In this document: piece after piece, positions 1 through 7,206 of the stretch
Numbering within the stretch: the stretch's first letter is position 1
How the letters are laid out: every line of letters begins with the position of its first letter
Assembly: GCA_964444685.1 (NCBI GenBank)
Contig: CAYUIG010000004.1
Coordinates: 1 to 64,000 of the forward strand
Reading direction: 5' to 3'
Origin: CAYUIG01 sp964444685
Lineage (GTDB): Bacteria; Gemmatimonadota; Gemmatimonadetes; Longimicrobiales; RSA9
DNA: 64,000 nucleotides
Translations under genes and position numbers: made by a program
Notes under the pieces: model-generated
Told to the model about the DNA's origin: nothing
What the model saw: the letters and a program-made list of their open reading frames with translations, nothing else
Databases searched by the model: none

Positions 1-106
1 GGACGTATCGCAGGATCTCGGGATCGACGAGGTCGGCGAATCCCTCCGCTAGCTGGTAAACACGCAATCCCTCCGCGCCGTGTCGCGTCTTTCGCGAATC
101 GTTCAT
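1..106 (-). CDS. Partial gene, four-helix-bundle-like protein (N-terminal 35 residues only)
   Basis: The gene begins at an ATG on the minus strand (106 to 104) and runs off the window edge, so only about 35 codons are visible. The visible protein contains GLRVYQLAEGFADLV, which resembles the N-terminal helix of the small four-helix-bundle proteins related to the 23S rRNA intervening-sequence protein (typical LxVYQLAxxLAD motif). This family has no well-defined biochemical role. It points away from ssb, so the 290 bases between the two starts form a divergent control region filled mainly with short repeats. The call rests on one short motif and could change once the rest of the gene is seen. 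Confidence 0.45.
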   Translation of the reverse strand, partial: MNDSRKTRHGAEGLRVYQLAEGFADLVDPEILRYV

Positions 107-208
107 GACGCAACAAAACCCGCGCGCCGGGGCACTGGAATAGCCGATCGGGACGACCTTTCACCCGCCCGTTCCCGCTTTTCCCGCCTTTCCCGCCTCT
201 CGCAGTAC

Positions 209-325
209 GCCTCCCGCAGTACGCCTCCCGCCGTCACCCGCATCCCCCCGCCGTTGGCGCAGTTAGCCTCCCGCCGCAAAGCCTCCCGCCGTAGCGCCTC
301 CCGCAGCAACGCCTCCCGCAGCAAA
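209..325. repeat. Tandem 14-15-bp repeat upstream of ssb
   Basis: Units begin GCCTCCCGC. The 14-bp form GCCTCCCGCAGTAC occupies 209-222, a variant follows at 223-236, and four consecutive 15-bp units fill 266-325. Upstream, 171-205 holds degenerate TTCCCGCC-like copies whose complement (GGGAAAAGC-like) also occurs in the large repeat at 21.4-21.7 kb. The array ends ten bases before the ssb -35 box. No spacers of unique sequence separate the units, so this is not a CRISPR array. Confidence 0.8.
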
Positions 326-335
326 GAGAATTTCT

Positions 336-364
336 TTGACAGCCCCGCAGCCGGGCCTTACCTT
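336..364 (+). promoter_or_regulatory. Sigma70-type promoter of ssb
   Basis: TTGACA at 336-341, a 17-base spacer, and TACCTT at 359-364 followed by GG. The start codon of ssb is at 397, giving a leader of roughly 25 bases. This is one of the best matches among several TTGACN-N17-TANCTTGG sites in the window. Confidence 0.7.
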
Positions 365-396
365 GGAACCGTTCCCGCAACAAGCACCCAGGAGCA

Positions 397-816
397 TTGC
401 GCCGCAGCCTGAACCGGGCCCACCTGATCGGCCGAGCCGCAGGGAGGCCGGACATAAGGACGACGCAGGGCGGCCGCAGGGTCGCGACGTTCTCGCTGGC
501 CACGACTCGTGGCGGCGGCATCTCCCCGGAAAAGACGGACTGGCACCGGATCGTGGTGTGGGACGATCTGGCCGAGCGCGCGTCGCGCGAGCTGGCGAAG
601 GGCCAGCGCGTGTACGTGGCGGGTCGGCTGGAGTACCGCGCCTGGGAGGACCGGACCGGTTCGCGCCGGCACGTGACGGAGATCGTGGCCGAGGAGCTGA
701 TTCCGCTGGATGCGGAGGACGCGCCGGTGGTCACGGACTGGCGGAGCGTGCTGGAGCCAGGGCCGGAGCGACCCAGAACGGGCCGCGAACCGGCGGACGA
801 GGAGTTGCCCTTCTGA
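397..816 (+). CDS. ssb: Single-stranded DNA-binding protein
   Basis: Binds and protects single-stranded DNA during replication, repair and recombination, normally as an OB-fold tetramer. The 139-residue protein has the OB fold over about residues 5-110, with the family hallmarks LNRAHLIGRAAGRPD, VATFSLATT and the DWHRIVVW strand. It ends in the acidic tip DEELPF, the docking peptide for partner proteins. The predicted start is TTG at 397, chosen because it places the OB fold right at the N terminus and follows an AGGAG at 390-394, although the spacing is short. The gene has its own promoter and is followed 15 bases later by a LysM protein. Confidence 0.93.
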   Translation: MRRSLNRAHLIGRAAGRPDIRTTQGGRRVATFSLATTRGGGISPEKTDWHRIVVWDDLAERASRELAKGQRVYVAGRLEYRAWEDRTGSRRHVTEIVAEELIPLDAEDAPVVTDWRSVLEPGPERPRTGREPADEELPF

Positions 817-831
817 CGGAGGCGTCGCGGC

Positions 832-1938
832 ATGTTCGGGAACGGCAAGGCAGGATCCCGCCAGGTACTCTCCCTGGTGTTTGCGTGGGCGGCGATCGCG
901 GTGATGGCGACGGGCGCCGGTGCGCAGGAAGCGCAGCGGTCGCACGTGGTACGGCCGGGCGACACGCTGTGGGAGCTGGCGCGTGCGTACCTGAGGAACC
1001 CGTTCCTTTGGCCGCTGATCTACGAAGCGAACCGGGCGCAGCTGTCGAGCCCGCATCTGCTTCGTCCGGACGAGCGGCTGACGATTCCGGAGCTGGTGAT
1101 CAAGGGCGCGGACCCGTCGGAACCGATGATGCCGCCGGCCGAGGCGGCGCCGGAGCCGCCGCGCGAGCGTTCGATGTTCTACGAGGCCGCGCCGCAGGCG
1201 GACACGGCGGGCGCGCGCATGCAGCTCGAGTCACGTCTCGAGCCGTGGGCGGTGAGCCCGTGGGAATGGCGGTCGGTGCCATGGATCCAGGACTCGTCTT
1301 CGCTCGGCGTGCAGGGCCGGATCGTGCGGCTCGGCGACCCGACGACGGAGGACGATCTGCTGCCGCCGTCGCTGCACCCGTTCAACGAGGTGCGGATCGG
1401 CCGGCTCGACGCGAACCGGCCGGCCGCGGGCGACAGCCTGCTGGTCGTGCGCCTTGGCCAGGAGCTGAAGGGCTGGGGCCGCGTGATCGAGCCGATGGCG
1501 GTGCTGCGGGTCGATACGGTGGGCGAGACGATCGCCACGGCGACGGTGGTGAAGCAGTTCGGCCCCTCGCGCATCGGCGACGTCGTGATGCCGCTGCCGG
1601 CGATGCCCGCGCTCGTGCGCGGCGAGCCGGAGCCGGTCTCGACGGGGCCGCAGGGGAAGGTGCTGTGGTTCCTGGAGCCGCAGCCGCACTTCGGCCCGCC
1701 GGACTACGGCTTCGTGGATCTGGGTGGATCGCAGCTCTCGATCGGCGACGAGCTGATCGCGTACGTGCCCGAGCGGCGCATGGCGCAGGGTCGCGAGGAG
1801 CGGCTGCCGAACACGCCCGTGAGCCGGCTGCGCGTCATCCGGGTCGAGGACCAGACCGCGACGGTGCGCGTCGTGAACGTGAAATACGAGGCACTCGAGC
1901 GCGGGCTGCCGGTGCAGGTCGTCGCGCGGATGCGGTAG
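832..1938 (+). CDS. Exported LysM-domain protein
   Basis: A 368-residue protein with an N-terminal signal peptide (hydrophobic stretch at about residues 11-31, ending near AGAQEAQ) and a single LysM domain at about 38-88 (HVVRPGDTLWELA ... LRPDERLTIPE). LysM domains bind the glycan strands of peptidoglycan, so the mature protein probably sits in the periplasm attached to the cell wall. The remaining 280 residues show no motif I recognise. They look like a soluble beta-rich region with segments such as RLGDPTTEDDLLPP and VVKQFGPSRIGDVV. It follows ssb closely and may share its transcript. Confidence 0.75.
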   Translation: MFGNGKAGSRQVLSLVFAWAAIAVMATGAGAQEAQRSHVVRPGDTLWELARAYLRNPFLWPLIYEANRAQLSSPHLLRPDERLTIPELVIKGADPSEPMMPPAEAAPEPPRERSMFYEAAPQADTAGARMQLESRLEPWAVSPWEWRSVPWIQDSSSLGVQGRIVRLGDPTTEDDLLPPSLHPFNEVRIGRLDANRPAAGDSLLVVRLGQELKGWGRVIEPMAVLRVDTVGETIATATVVKQFGPSRIGDVVMPLPAMPALVRGEPEPVSTGPQGKVLWFLEPQPHFGPPDYGFVDLGGSQLSIGDELIAYVPERRMAQGREERLPNTPVSRLRVIRVEDQTATVRVVNVKYEALERGLPVQVVARMR

Positions 1939-1985
1939 TGCGCGGTCCGGCTGCGGCCGGTGATCGCGATGGATTTCGAATGGAA

Positions 1986-2007
1986 GCGGGCGCCGGAAGG
2001 CGCCCGC
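1986..2007. terminator. Perfect hairpin after the LysM gene
   Basis: GCGGGCGCC, loop GGAA, GGCGCCCGC: a perfect 9-bp stem closed by a tetraloop, 47 bases after the LysM stop and 16 bases before the next start. There is no T-tract, so it may be a weak or factor-dependent terminator, an mRNA processing hairpin, or both. Confidence 0.45.
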
Positions 2008-2023
2008 AGCCATATTGTGGGGC

Positions 2024-2830
2024 ATGATTGCGGTGCTTCACGGTCTGGCCCTCGCCGGATACGCGGCGGCGGGCGGTGTACTCGCGGCGTCGTTCGCGGG
2101 TGGACGCGAGGAGGCGTCGCGCGGCGGGCGGCCGCTGGCAGCCGCAGGTGTAGCGATCCATCTCGCTGCGCTGCTGCTCTACCGCTCGCGTTTCGGCGAG
2201 CTACCGCTCGCGGGACTCGGCCCGACGATGTCGACGCTCGCATTCCTCACCGCGCTCTTCCTGCTCGGCATCACCTGGACGAACGAAGGCCGTCCGATCG
2301 GACTCATCCTCGCCCCGATCGTGCTGCTGCTGCTCATCGGCGCGCACATCGCCGGCTTCGAGCCGCCCGGTGCCACGAACGCGTTCGGCGGTCCGTGGTT
2401 CATGCTGCACGTCGTGCTCGCACTGGCGGCCTACGGAAGCCTCAGCGTCGCGTTCGCGGCCGGACTCCTGTATCTGCTTCAGTTCCGCGCACTCAAGGGG
2501 CGACGCTTCGGCCGCATCTTCCACTACGTGCCGCCACTGCCCGTGCTCGATCTGGTCCGGCGGCGCGCGCTCGCGCTCGGCTTCGTCGCACTGAGCGCGG
2601 GACTCGCGCTGGGCTGGGCGTGGACGCTGCGGCAGCAGGGATCGCTCGCGCTCGAGGACCCGCAGGTGATCTGGGGCGTGCTCACCTGGGTCGTCTTCCT
2701 CGCCCTGCTGCTCGGTGGCGCGCGCGGCGAGCGGCGCGCCGCGGGCGCGAGTGTCGCCGGATTCGTAATCGTCGTCGTCGCCTACCTCATCCTGCGCATG
2801 GCGATGGTGCGCGGGCCGGTCTTCCTGTAG
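2024..2830 (+). CDS. HemX/CcsA-like integral membrane protein
   Basis: A 268-residue, almost wholly hydrophobic protein with about eight predicted membrane helices. Its position immediately before hemA (one base between the genes) matches the HemX branch of the CcsA/cytochrome c assembly family, whose members influence glutamyl-tRNA reductase level or handle heme at the membrane. The tryptophan-rich heme motif of true CcsA (WGxxWxWDxxE) is only vaguely matched by EDPQVIWGVLTW, which favours HemX over a working cytochrome c synthase. The start at ATG 2024 was preferred to the upstream TTG at 2015 because the first helix begins right after it. Confidence 0.7.
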   Translation: MIAVLHGLALAGYAAAGGVLAASFAGGREEASRGGRPLAAAGVAIHLAALLLYRSRFGELPLAGLGPTMSTLAFLTALFLLGITWTNEGRPIGLILAPIVLLLLIGAHIAGFEPPGATNAFGGPWFMLHVVLALAAYGSLSVAFAAGLLYLLQFRALKGRRFGRIFHYVPPLPVLDLVRRRALALGFVALSAGLALGWAWTLRQQGSLALEDPQVIWGVLTWVVFLALLLGGARGERRAAGASVAGFVIVVVAYLILRMAMVRGPVFL

Positions 2831-2831
2831 C

Positions 2832-4154
2832 ATGGCGCTCTCGGTCGTCGGGATCAGCCATCACAGCGCGCCGCTCGAGGTGCGCGAACGGTTCGTCGTG
2901 CCCGATGATGCGAGCGGCGAGGTGCTGCGTGAACTCGTGGCCGCGGGTTGCGAGGAGACGGTGCTGCTGTCGACGTGCAACCGCACCGAGCTGTACCTGT
3001 ATGCGCCCGGCGCGCACGTGGATGGCGATGCGGTGGGGTTGCGTGCACTCTGTCACGCGTCCGGCTACGACGCGGGTGCGGCGCGCGGCTACCTCTATGT
3101 GCTGCACGAGGAGAAGGCCGCGCGCCACCTGTTTCGCGTGGTCGGCAGCCTGGACTCGATGGTGCTGGGCGAAGCGCAGATCCAGGGGCAGGTGCGCGAT
3201 GCGTACCGCCGCGCGGTGGAGATCGGCGGCGATGTCGTTACGGTGGGTCCCGTGCTCTCGCGGCTGTTCGAGACCGCGCTCGCCGTCGGCGGGCGGATCC
3301 GTTCGGAGACCGGACTGGGCGACGGCGCCTCGTCCGTCCCCTCGGCGGCCGTCGACCTCGCGCGCAAGATCTTCGGTCGTCTCGATGGCCGGACGGCGCT
3401 CGTGCTCGGGGCCGGCGAGATGGCCGGGCTGGTGGCCGCGCGGCTGCGCGCGGAGGGTGCGGCCGGCGTGATCGTGACGAACCGGAGCGGCGATCTCGCT
3501 CGCGACATCGAGGGGACGGCCGTCGCATCGTTCGAGCGGCTGCCCGAGCTGCTGGTGATGGCGGACGTCGTCGTATCGGCGACGTCGGCACCGCATACCG
3601 TGGTGGCGCGCGACGCGGTGGCGCAGGCGATGCGTGCGCGCAGGCGGCGCCCGCTGATGATCGTGGACATCGCGGTGCCGCGCGACGTGGAGCCGGAGGC
3701 GGGCGAGCTGAAGGATGTGTTCCTGTACGACCTCGATGACCTCGGCCAGGTGGTGGACGGCACGCTCGAGCGGCGCCGGTCGGAAGTGGCGCGTGCGGAG
3801 AAGCTGATCGAGGAGGGAACGGAGGAGTTCCGTGCGTGGTATCGCTCGCGCGCGGTGGTACCGCTGATCCGGAGCCTGCGCGAGCGCGCGGAGTCGGTGC
3901 GGCGGCAGGAAGTGGAGCGGGCGCTCGGCCGGCTGGGTCCGCTGACGCCCGCGCAGCGCGAGGCCGTGGAGACGCTCACGCGGCAGCTGCTCGCGAAGGT
4001 GCTGCACGAGCCGACCACGCGCATCCGCGAAGCGGTCGCGCAGGACGGCGGTGGGCAGGTGGTGGAGGCGGCGCGGTTCCTGTTCGGGATCGATGGACCG
4101 CATGCGAACGGGAACGGCGATGCGCCGGCAACGGGAGGATCGAAAGAGGAATGA
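2832..4154 (+). CDS. hemA: Glutamyl-tRNA reductase
   Basis: Catalyses the NADPH-dependent reduction of glutamyl-tRNA to glutamate-1-semialdehyde, the first committed step of C5-pathway tetrapyrrole synthesis. At 440 residues it has normal length. The N terminus has GISHHSAPLEVRE and the catalytic cysteine region LSTCNRTELYL (Cys49). The signature SLDSMVLGEAQIQGQV follows, then the NADPH-binding Rossmann domain (VLGAGEMAGLVA) and the C-terminal dimerisation helices. hemL, which uses the product, lies 29 kb downstream at 32968. The stop overlaps the start of the next gene (ATGA). Confidence 0.97.
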   Translation: MALSVVGISHHSAPLEVRERFVVPDDASGEVLRELVAAGCEETVLLSTCNRTELYLYAPGAHVDGDAVGLRALCHASGYDAGAARGYLYVLHEEKAARHLFRVVGSLDSMVLGEAQIQGQVRDAYRRAVEIGGDVVTVGPVLSRLFETALAVGGRIRSETGLGDGASSVPSAAVDLARKIFGRLDGRTALVLGAGEMAGLVAARLRAEGAAGVIVTNRSGDLARDIEGTAVASFERLPELLVMADVVVSATSAPHTVVARDAVAQAMRARRRRPLMIVDIAVPRDVEPEAGELKDVFLYDLDDLGQVVDGTLERRRSEVARAEKLIEEGTEEFRAWYRSRAVVPLIRSLRERAESVRRQEVERALGRLGPLTPAQREAVETLTRQLLAKVLHEPTTRIREAVAQDGGGQVVEAARFLFGIDGPHANGNGDAPATGGSKEE

Positions 4155-5092
4155 AGGTACTGGTGACGGGTGGCGCTGGCTTCATCGGCGGCCATGTGGC
4201 CGAGGCGTATGTGGCCCGCGGTGATGAAGTGTGGATCGTGGACGACTTCTCGACCGGCAAGCGGTCGAATGTGCCGGCAGGCGCAACGGTCGTGGAGATG
4301 GACATCGGCGACGCGTCGCTCGAGCAGCTGTTCGCCGACGTGCGCTTCGATCTGGTCAACCACCACGCGGCGCAGATCGACGTGCGCCGCTCGGTGGCCG
4401 ATCCGCGTTACGATGCGCGCGTGAACGTGGACGGGCTGCTGAACGTGGTCGAGAACGCGCTGCGTCACGGGACGCGTCGCATGGTGTTCGTCTCCTCGGG
4501 CGGCGTGGTGTACGGCGAGCCCGAGGAGCGACCGACACCGGAGACCGCGCCGAAGCGTCCGCTCTCACCCTACGGCGTGACCAAGCTGTCGGCGGAGTAC
4601 TACCTGCACTACTACGAGCACGTGCGCGGGCTCGAGTACGTGGCGCTGCGCTACGGCAACGTGTACGGTCCGCGGCAGGACCCGCACGGCGAGGCCGGCG
4701 TGGTGGCGATCTTCTCGGAGCGCATCCGCGCGGGCGAGCCGTTGACGGTGTTCGGCGATGGCGAACAGACGCGCGACTACGTGTACGTGGCGGACGTGGT
4801 GCAGGCGAACCTCGTGCTGGGCGAGACGTCGCTGCCGCGCAGTGCAGCGATCGATGACCGGGCGTTCAACATCGGGACGGGGAGGGGTACGTCGGTGAAC
4901 GAGCTGGCGACGGGAATCATGGAGGCAGCGGGGAGCCGGGTCGAGGTCCGGTTCGCGCCGGAACGGCCGGGCGAGCTGCGGCACTCGCAGCTCGACTGCA
5001 GGCGGGCGGCGGGCCACGGCTGGCGTGCGCAGACGTCGCTGGCGGACGGACTGCGGGCGACGTACACGCACATCGCGGGGGTGCCGGCGTGA
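4151..5092 (+). CDS. NAD-dependent epimerase/dehydratase, UDP-glucose 4-epimerase type
   Basis: A 313-residue extended short-chain dehydrogenase. The NAD-binding glycine motif GGAGFIGGH is at residues 7-15. The catalytic pair is in YGVTK (Tyr141, Lys145), and FVSSGGVVYGE supplies the active-site Ser. The family interconverts nucleotide sugars, most often UDP-glucose and UDP-galactose, for cell-surface polysaccharides. Exact substrate specificity cannot be read from sequence. Its start overlaps the hemA stop and its end overlaps the tolQ start, so it is embedded in the same transcript as both without obvious functional relation. Confidence 0.85.
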   Translation: MKVLVTGGAGFIGGHVAEAYVARGDEVWIVDDFSTGKRSNVPAGATVVEMDIGDASLEQLFADVRFDLVNHHAAQIDVRRSVADPRYDARVNVDGLLNVVENALRHGTRRMVFVSSGGVVYGEPEERPTPETAPKRPLSPYGVTKLSAEYYLHYYEHVRGLEYVALRYGNVYGPRQDPHGEAGVVAIFSERIRAGEPLTVFGDGEQTRDYVYVADVVQANLVLGETSLPRSAAIDDRAFNIGTGRGTSVNELATGIMEAAGSRVEVRFAPERPGELRHSQLDCRRAAGHGWRAQTSLADGLRATYTHIAGVPA

Positions 5093-5805
5093 TCCTGCTG
5101 ATCCAGGAAGGCGTGTTCTCGCTGCCGCAGGGCCTGCGCATGGTCATGAGCGGCACGCTCACCAGCCAGATCGTCATCGGCGTCCTCGTCTTCTTCTCGC
5201 TCGTGTCGTGGGTACTGATCCTGTGGAAGTGGGGACAGTTCCGGCGTCTTGACAGAGATGGAAGGCGCTTCGTGGACGCGCTGGAGCGAACGCAGCGCCT
5301 CGAGGACGCGTACAAGTCGATCACGAAGCTGCCGGAAACGCCGTATACGCGCGTCTTCCGGCAGGGGACCAACTTCTTCAGCGAGCTGCGGCCGGGGGCG
5401 CTGCGCGAGAACGCGCCGCCACAAGCGGGCCTTTCGGAGACGCAGCTCAGCGCACTCTGGCTGGTGCTGGAGAAGGTGCAGGACGAGGAACGCGATGCCA
5501 TGAACGCAGGGATGGTGTGGCTCGCCGTCATCGCGGTGACGGGCCCGCTGCTGGGGCTGCTCGGCACGGTGCTGGGCGTGATGAACTCGTTCCTCGGCAT
5601 CCAGGCGACGGGCTCGGCGAACATCGCATCGGTGGCGCCCGGCATCGCCGAGGCGCTGATGACGACCGCGTTCGGCCTCGTGGCCGCGATCCCGGCGGCG
5701 ATCGCGTACAACTACTTCATGACGCGGCTGAACCGGTTCTCGGGAGAGCTGGAGGGGTTTGCGTCGGAGTTCATCGGGACGCTGGCGCGGGAAGGGCGGC
5801 TGTGA
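5089..5805 (+). CDS. tolQ: TolQ/ExbB-family proton channel subunit
   Basis: Inner-membrane stator component that, with TolR, uses the proton gradient to energise TolA and maintain outer-membrane integrity and constriction. The protein has 238 residues and three membrane helices: about 20-43 (IVIGVLVFFSLVSWVLILW), 140-162, where GPLLGLLGTVLGVMNSF matches the MotA/TolQ/ExbB signature, and 185-207. It starts at GTG 5089, overlapping the preceding stop by four bases. The following tolR, tolA, tolB, pal and ybgF favour the Tol assignment over ExbB. Confidence 0.93.
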   Translation: MILLIQEGVFSLPQGLRMVMSGTLTSQIVIGVLVFFSLVSWVLILWKWGQFRRLDRDGRRFVDALERTQRLEDAYKSITKLPETPYTRVFRQGTNFFSELRPGALRENAPPQAGLSETQLSALWLVLEKVQDEERDAMNAGMVWLAVIAVTGPLLGLLGTVLGVMNSFLGIQATGSANIASVAPGIAEALMTTAFGLVAAIPAAIAYNYFMTRLNRFSGELEGFASEFIGTLAREGRL

Positions 5806-5808
5806 TGG

Positions 5809-5871
5809 GGGCGACGTGGGGCGGGCGACGTGGGGCGGGCAACGAACGGCGGGCGACGTACGGCGGGAACT
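5809..5871. repeat. 14-bp GGGCGAC tandem repeat between tolQ and tolR
   Basis: Four 14-bp units start at 5809, 5823, 5837 and 5851 (forms GGGCGACGTGGGGC and GGGCGACGTACGGC). A degenerate fifth begins at 5865 (GGGAACT). The array fills nearly all of the 84-base gap between tolQ and tolR. The same unit family appears at 21.4 kb and 44.1 kb. Confidence 0.85.
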
Positions 5872-5889
5872 GCGGGTTTGTGAGGCGGG

Positions 5890-6306
5890 ATGCTTCGTAC
5901 GCGTAGGCGTGGTTCTTCTCTGCCGCTGGCGGCGGAGATCCAGGTGACGAACCTGATCGACGTGGCGTTCGTGCTGCTGATCATCTTCATGATCACGGCG
6001 CCGATACTGCAGGGCGGGATCGAGGTGCGGCTGCCGGAGGCGGATGCGGCGCCGCTGACGAGCAAGGATCCGATCATCGTGAGCGTCGCGCAGAGCGGTG
6101 AGGTGTACATCGGAGAGACTCGGGTGTCGCTGGAGGAGTTCGAGACGGTGATGCGCACCTATCTCGATGGCGACCTGGAGCGCAGCGTGATGGTGAAGGG
6201 CGACACGGACGCGCGCTGGGGAGCGGGTGCGGAAGTGCTGGGTGTGCTCGGCCGCATGGGCGTGTCGAACGTGGGCGTGGTCGTGCAGCCGAAGGAAGGG
6301 TCGTAG
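5890..6306 (+). CDS. tolR: TolR/ExbD-family biopolymer transport protein
   Basis: Partner of TolQ. Its single membrane helix (about residues 22-42) carries the essential proton-path aspartate in NLIDVAFVLLIIFMITAP (Asp24), and the rest of the 138-residue protein is the periplasmic domain. Length and topology are typical. Unlike most junctions nearby, this gene is separated from tolQ by an 84-base repeat array rather than overlapping it. Confidence 0.93.
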   Translation: MLRTRRRGSSLPLAAEIQVTNLIDVAFVLLIIFMITAPILQGGIEVRLPEADAAPLTSKDPIIVSVAQSGEVYIGETRVSLEEFETVMRTYLDGDLERSVMVKGDTDARWGAGAEVLGVLGRMGVSNVGVVVQPKEGS

Positions 6307-6308
6307 GC

Positions 6309-7022
6309 ATGACGAGGAGCGGGACGGGACTGGGGAGCGGGATCGGGCGGCACCGGCCACGGCCGGACCGGCGCGCGGTCGTGGGCTCCCTCATCTTCCA
6401 CGTCGTGCTCGTGGTCCTCGTGTTCGTGTCCGGGCTCACGTTCCGCCAGGAGCTGCCCGAGTTCATCGCGTATCGCGTGCAGATCGTCTCGCCGCCACCC
6501 GCCGAGGCCGCGCCCGAGCCGGAGCCGCCCACGCCGACGACGAGAATCGAAACGCCGGAACCCACGCCTCAGCCGCAGCCGGAGAAGCGGCCGGATCCGC
6601 CGCCCCAGCAGCCGAAGGTGCAGACGCCCGCGCCGCCGCCGGAGGAGAAGCCGAAGGAGCCGGAGCCCGCGAAGGGTCCGGACCCGAAGCCGGCTCCGGT
6701 GACCGGCGAGAACCTGAACGTGAACATCGAGGGGCAGGAGTTTCCGTACCCGGAATACCTCGAGAACATCATTCTGCAGAACCGGCGTTACTTCCGCTGG
6801 AGCGGCCGCTGCGATCTCGAGGCGGCGGTCGCCTACTACATCGATCGCGACGGCCGCACGGGCAACATCCAGCTCACGAAGAAGTCCGGCGACTGGAACT
6901 TCGATCTGCAGGTGAAGGCGGCGGTCGAACTCGCCGGACGTCAGGGTGCGTACGGGCCGCTGCCGGAAGGCTGGGTCAACGATCGGTTGTGGGTGAAGTT
7001 TACGTTCCTGCCGGGTTGCTGA
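6309..7022 (+). CDS. TolA/TonB-like energy transducer
   Basis: A 237-residue protein with one N-terminal membrane anchor (about residues 26-50, AVVGSLIFHVVLVVLVFVSG). A long proline-, glutamate- and lysine-rich periplasm-spanning segment follows (about 58-140, with PEPEPPTP and EEKPKEPEPAKG). The C-terminal TonB/TolA-like domain runs from about 145 to 237, ending FTFLPGC. Its place between tolR and tolB indicates that it does the job of TolA, linking the TolQR motor to Pal/TolB at the outer membrane. The extended proline-rich spacer replaces the alanine-rich helix of enterobacterial TolA. Confidence 0.85.
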   Translation: MTRSGTGLGSGIGRHRPRPDRRAVVGSLIFHVVLVVLVFVSGLTFRQELPEFIAYRVQIVSPPPAEAAPEPEPPTPTTRIETPEPTPQPQPEKRPDPPPQQPKVQTPAPPPEEKPKEPEPAKGPDPKPAPVTGENLNVNIEGQEFPYPEYLENIILQNRRYFRWSGRCDLEAAVAYYIDRDGRTGNIQLTKKSGDWNFDLQVKAAVELAGRQGAYGPLPEGWVNDRLWVKFTFLPGC

Positions 7023-7062
7023 TGGTTCGCGGCGTGTTCGTCTCGATTCCGGGGTCGTCTTT

Positions 7063-7181
7063 GAGTCTGGAGACTGGGGTCTGGAGTCTGGGGTCTGGTT
7101 CACGGCGGGGAAGCTCCAGGCTTCGCCCGCCTCACCCGCATTCAACCAGACTCCAGACCCCAGACACCAGACACCAGACTC
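7063..7181. repeat. Heptad array with inverted copy (long hairpin) between tolA and tolB
   Basis: The left arm at 7063-7097 has five 7-bp units (GAGTCTG, GAGACTG, GGGTCTG, GAGTCTG, GGGTCTG) followed by GTT. The right arm at 7144-7181 is AAC followed by five complementary units. The 38-base arms match at 33 positions when one is reverse-complemented. The 43-base loop (7101-7143) holds the tail CACGGCGGGG and a smaller internal stem (GGCGGG with CCCGCC). The element fills the tolA-tolB gap and could act as a terminator or processing hairpin, or be a mobile-type palindrome. Confidence 0.9.
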
Positions 7182-7206
7182 TGATTCCAACGAGAAAGGC
7201 CGATTG

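Noticed and set aside
336..2027. Long plus-strand frame spanning ssb and the LysM gene in another phase
   Set aside because: Glycine/arginine/alanine-rich translation with no motif; ssb and the LysM protein in other frames have clear domains and starts.
7063..7181. Insertion sequence or MITE with target-site duplication
   Set aside because: Inverted arms are present, but I could not identify a target duplication or transposase, so I describe it as a palindromic repeat only.
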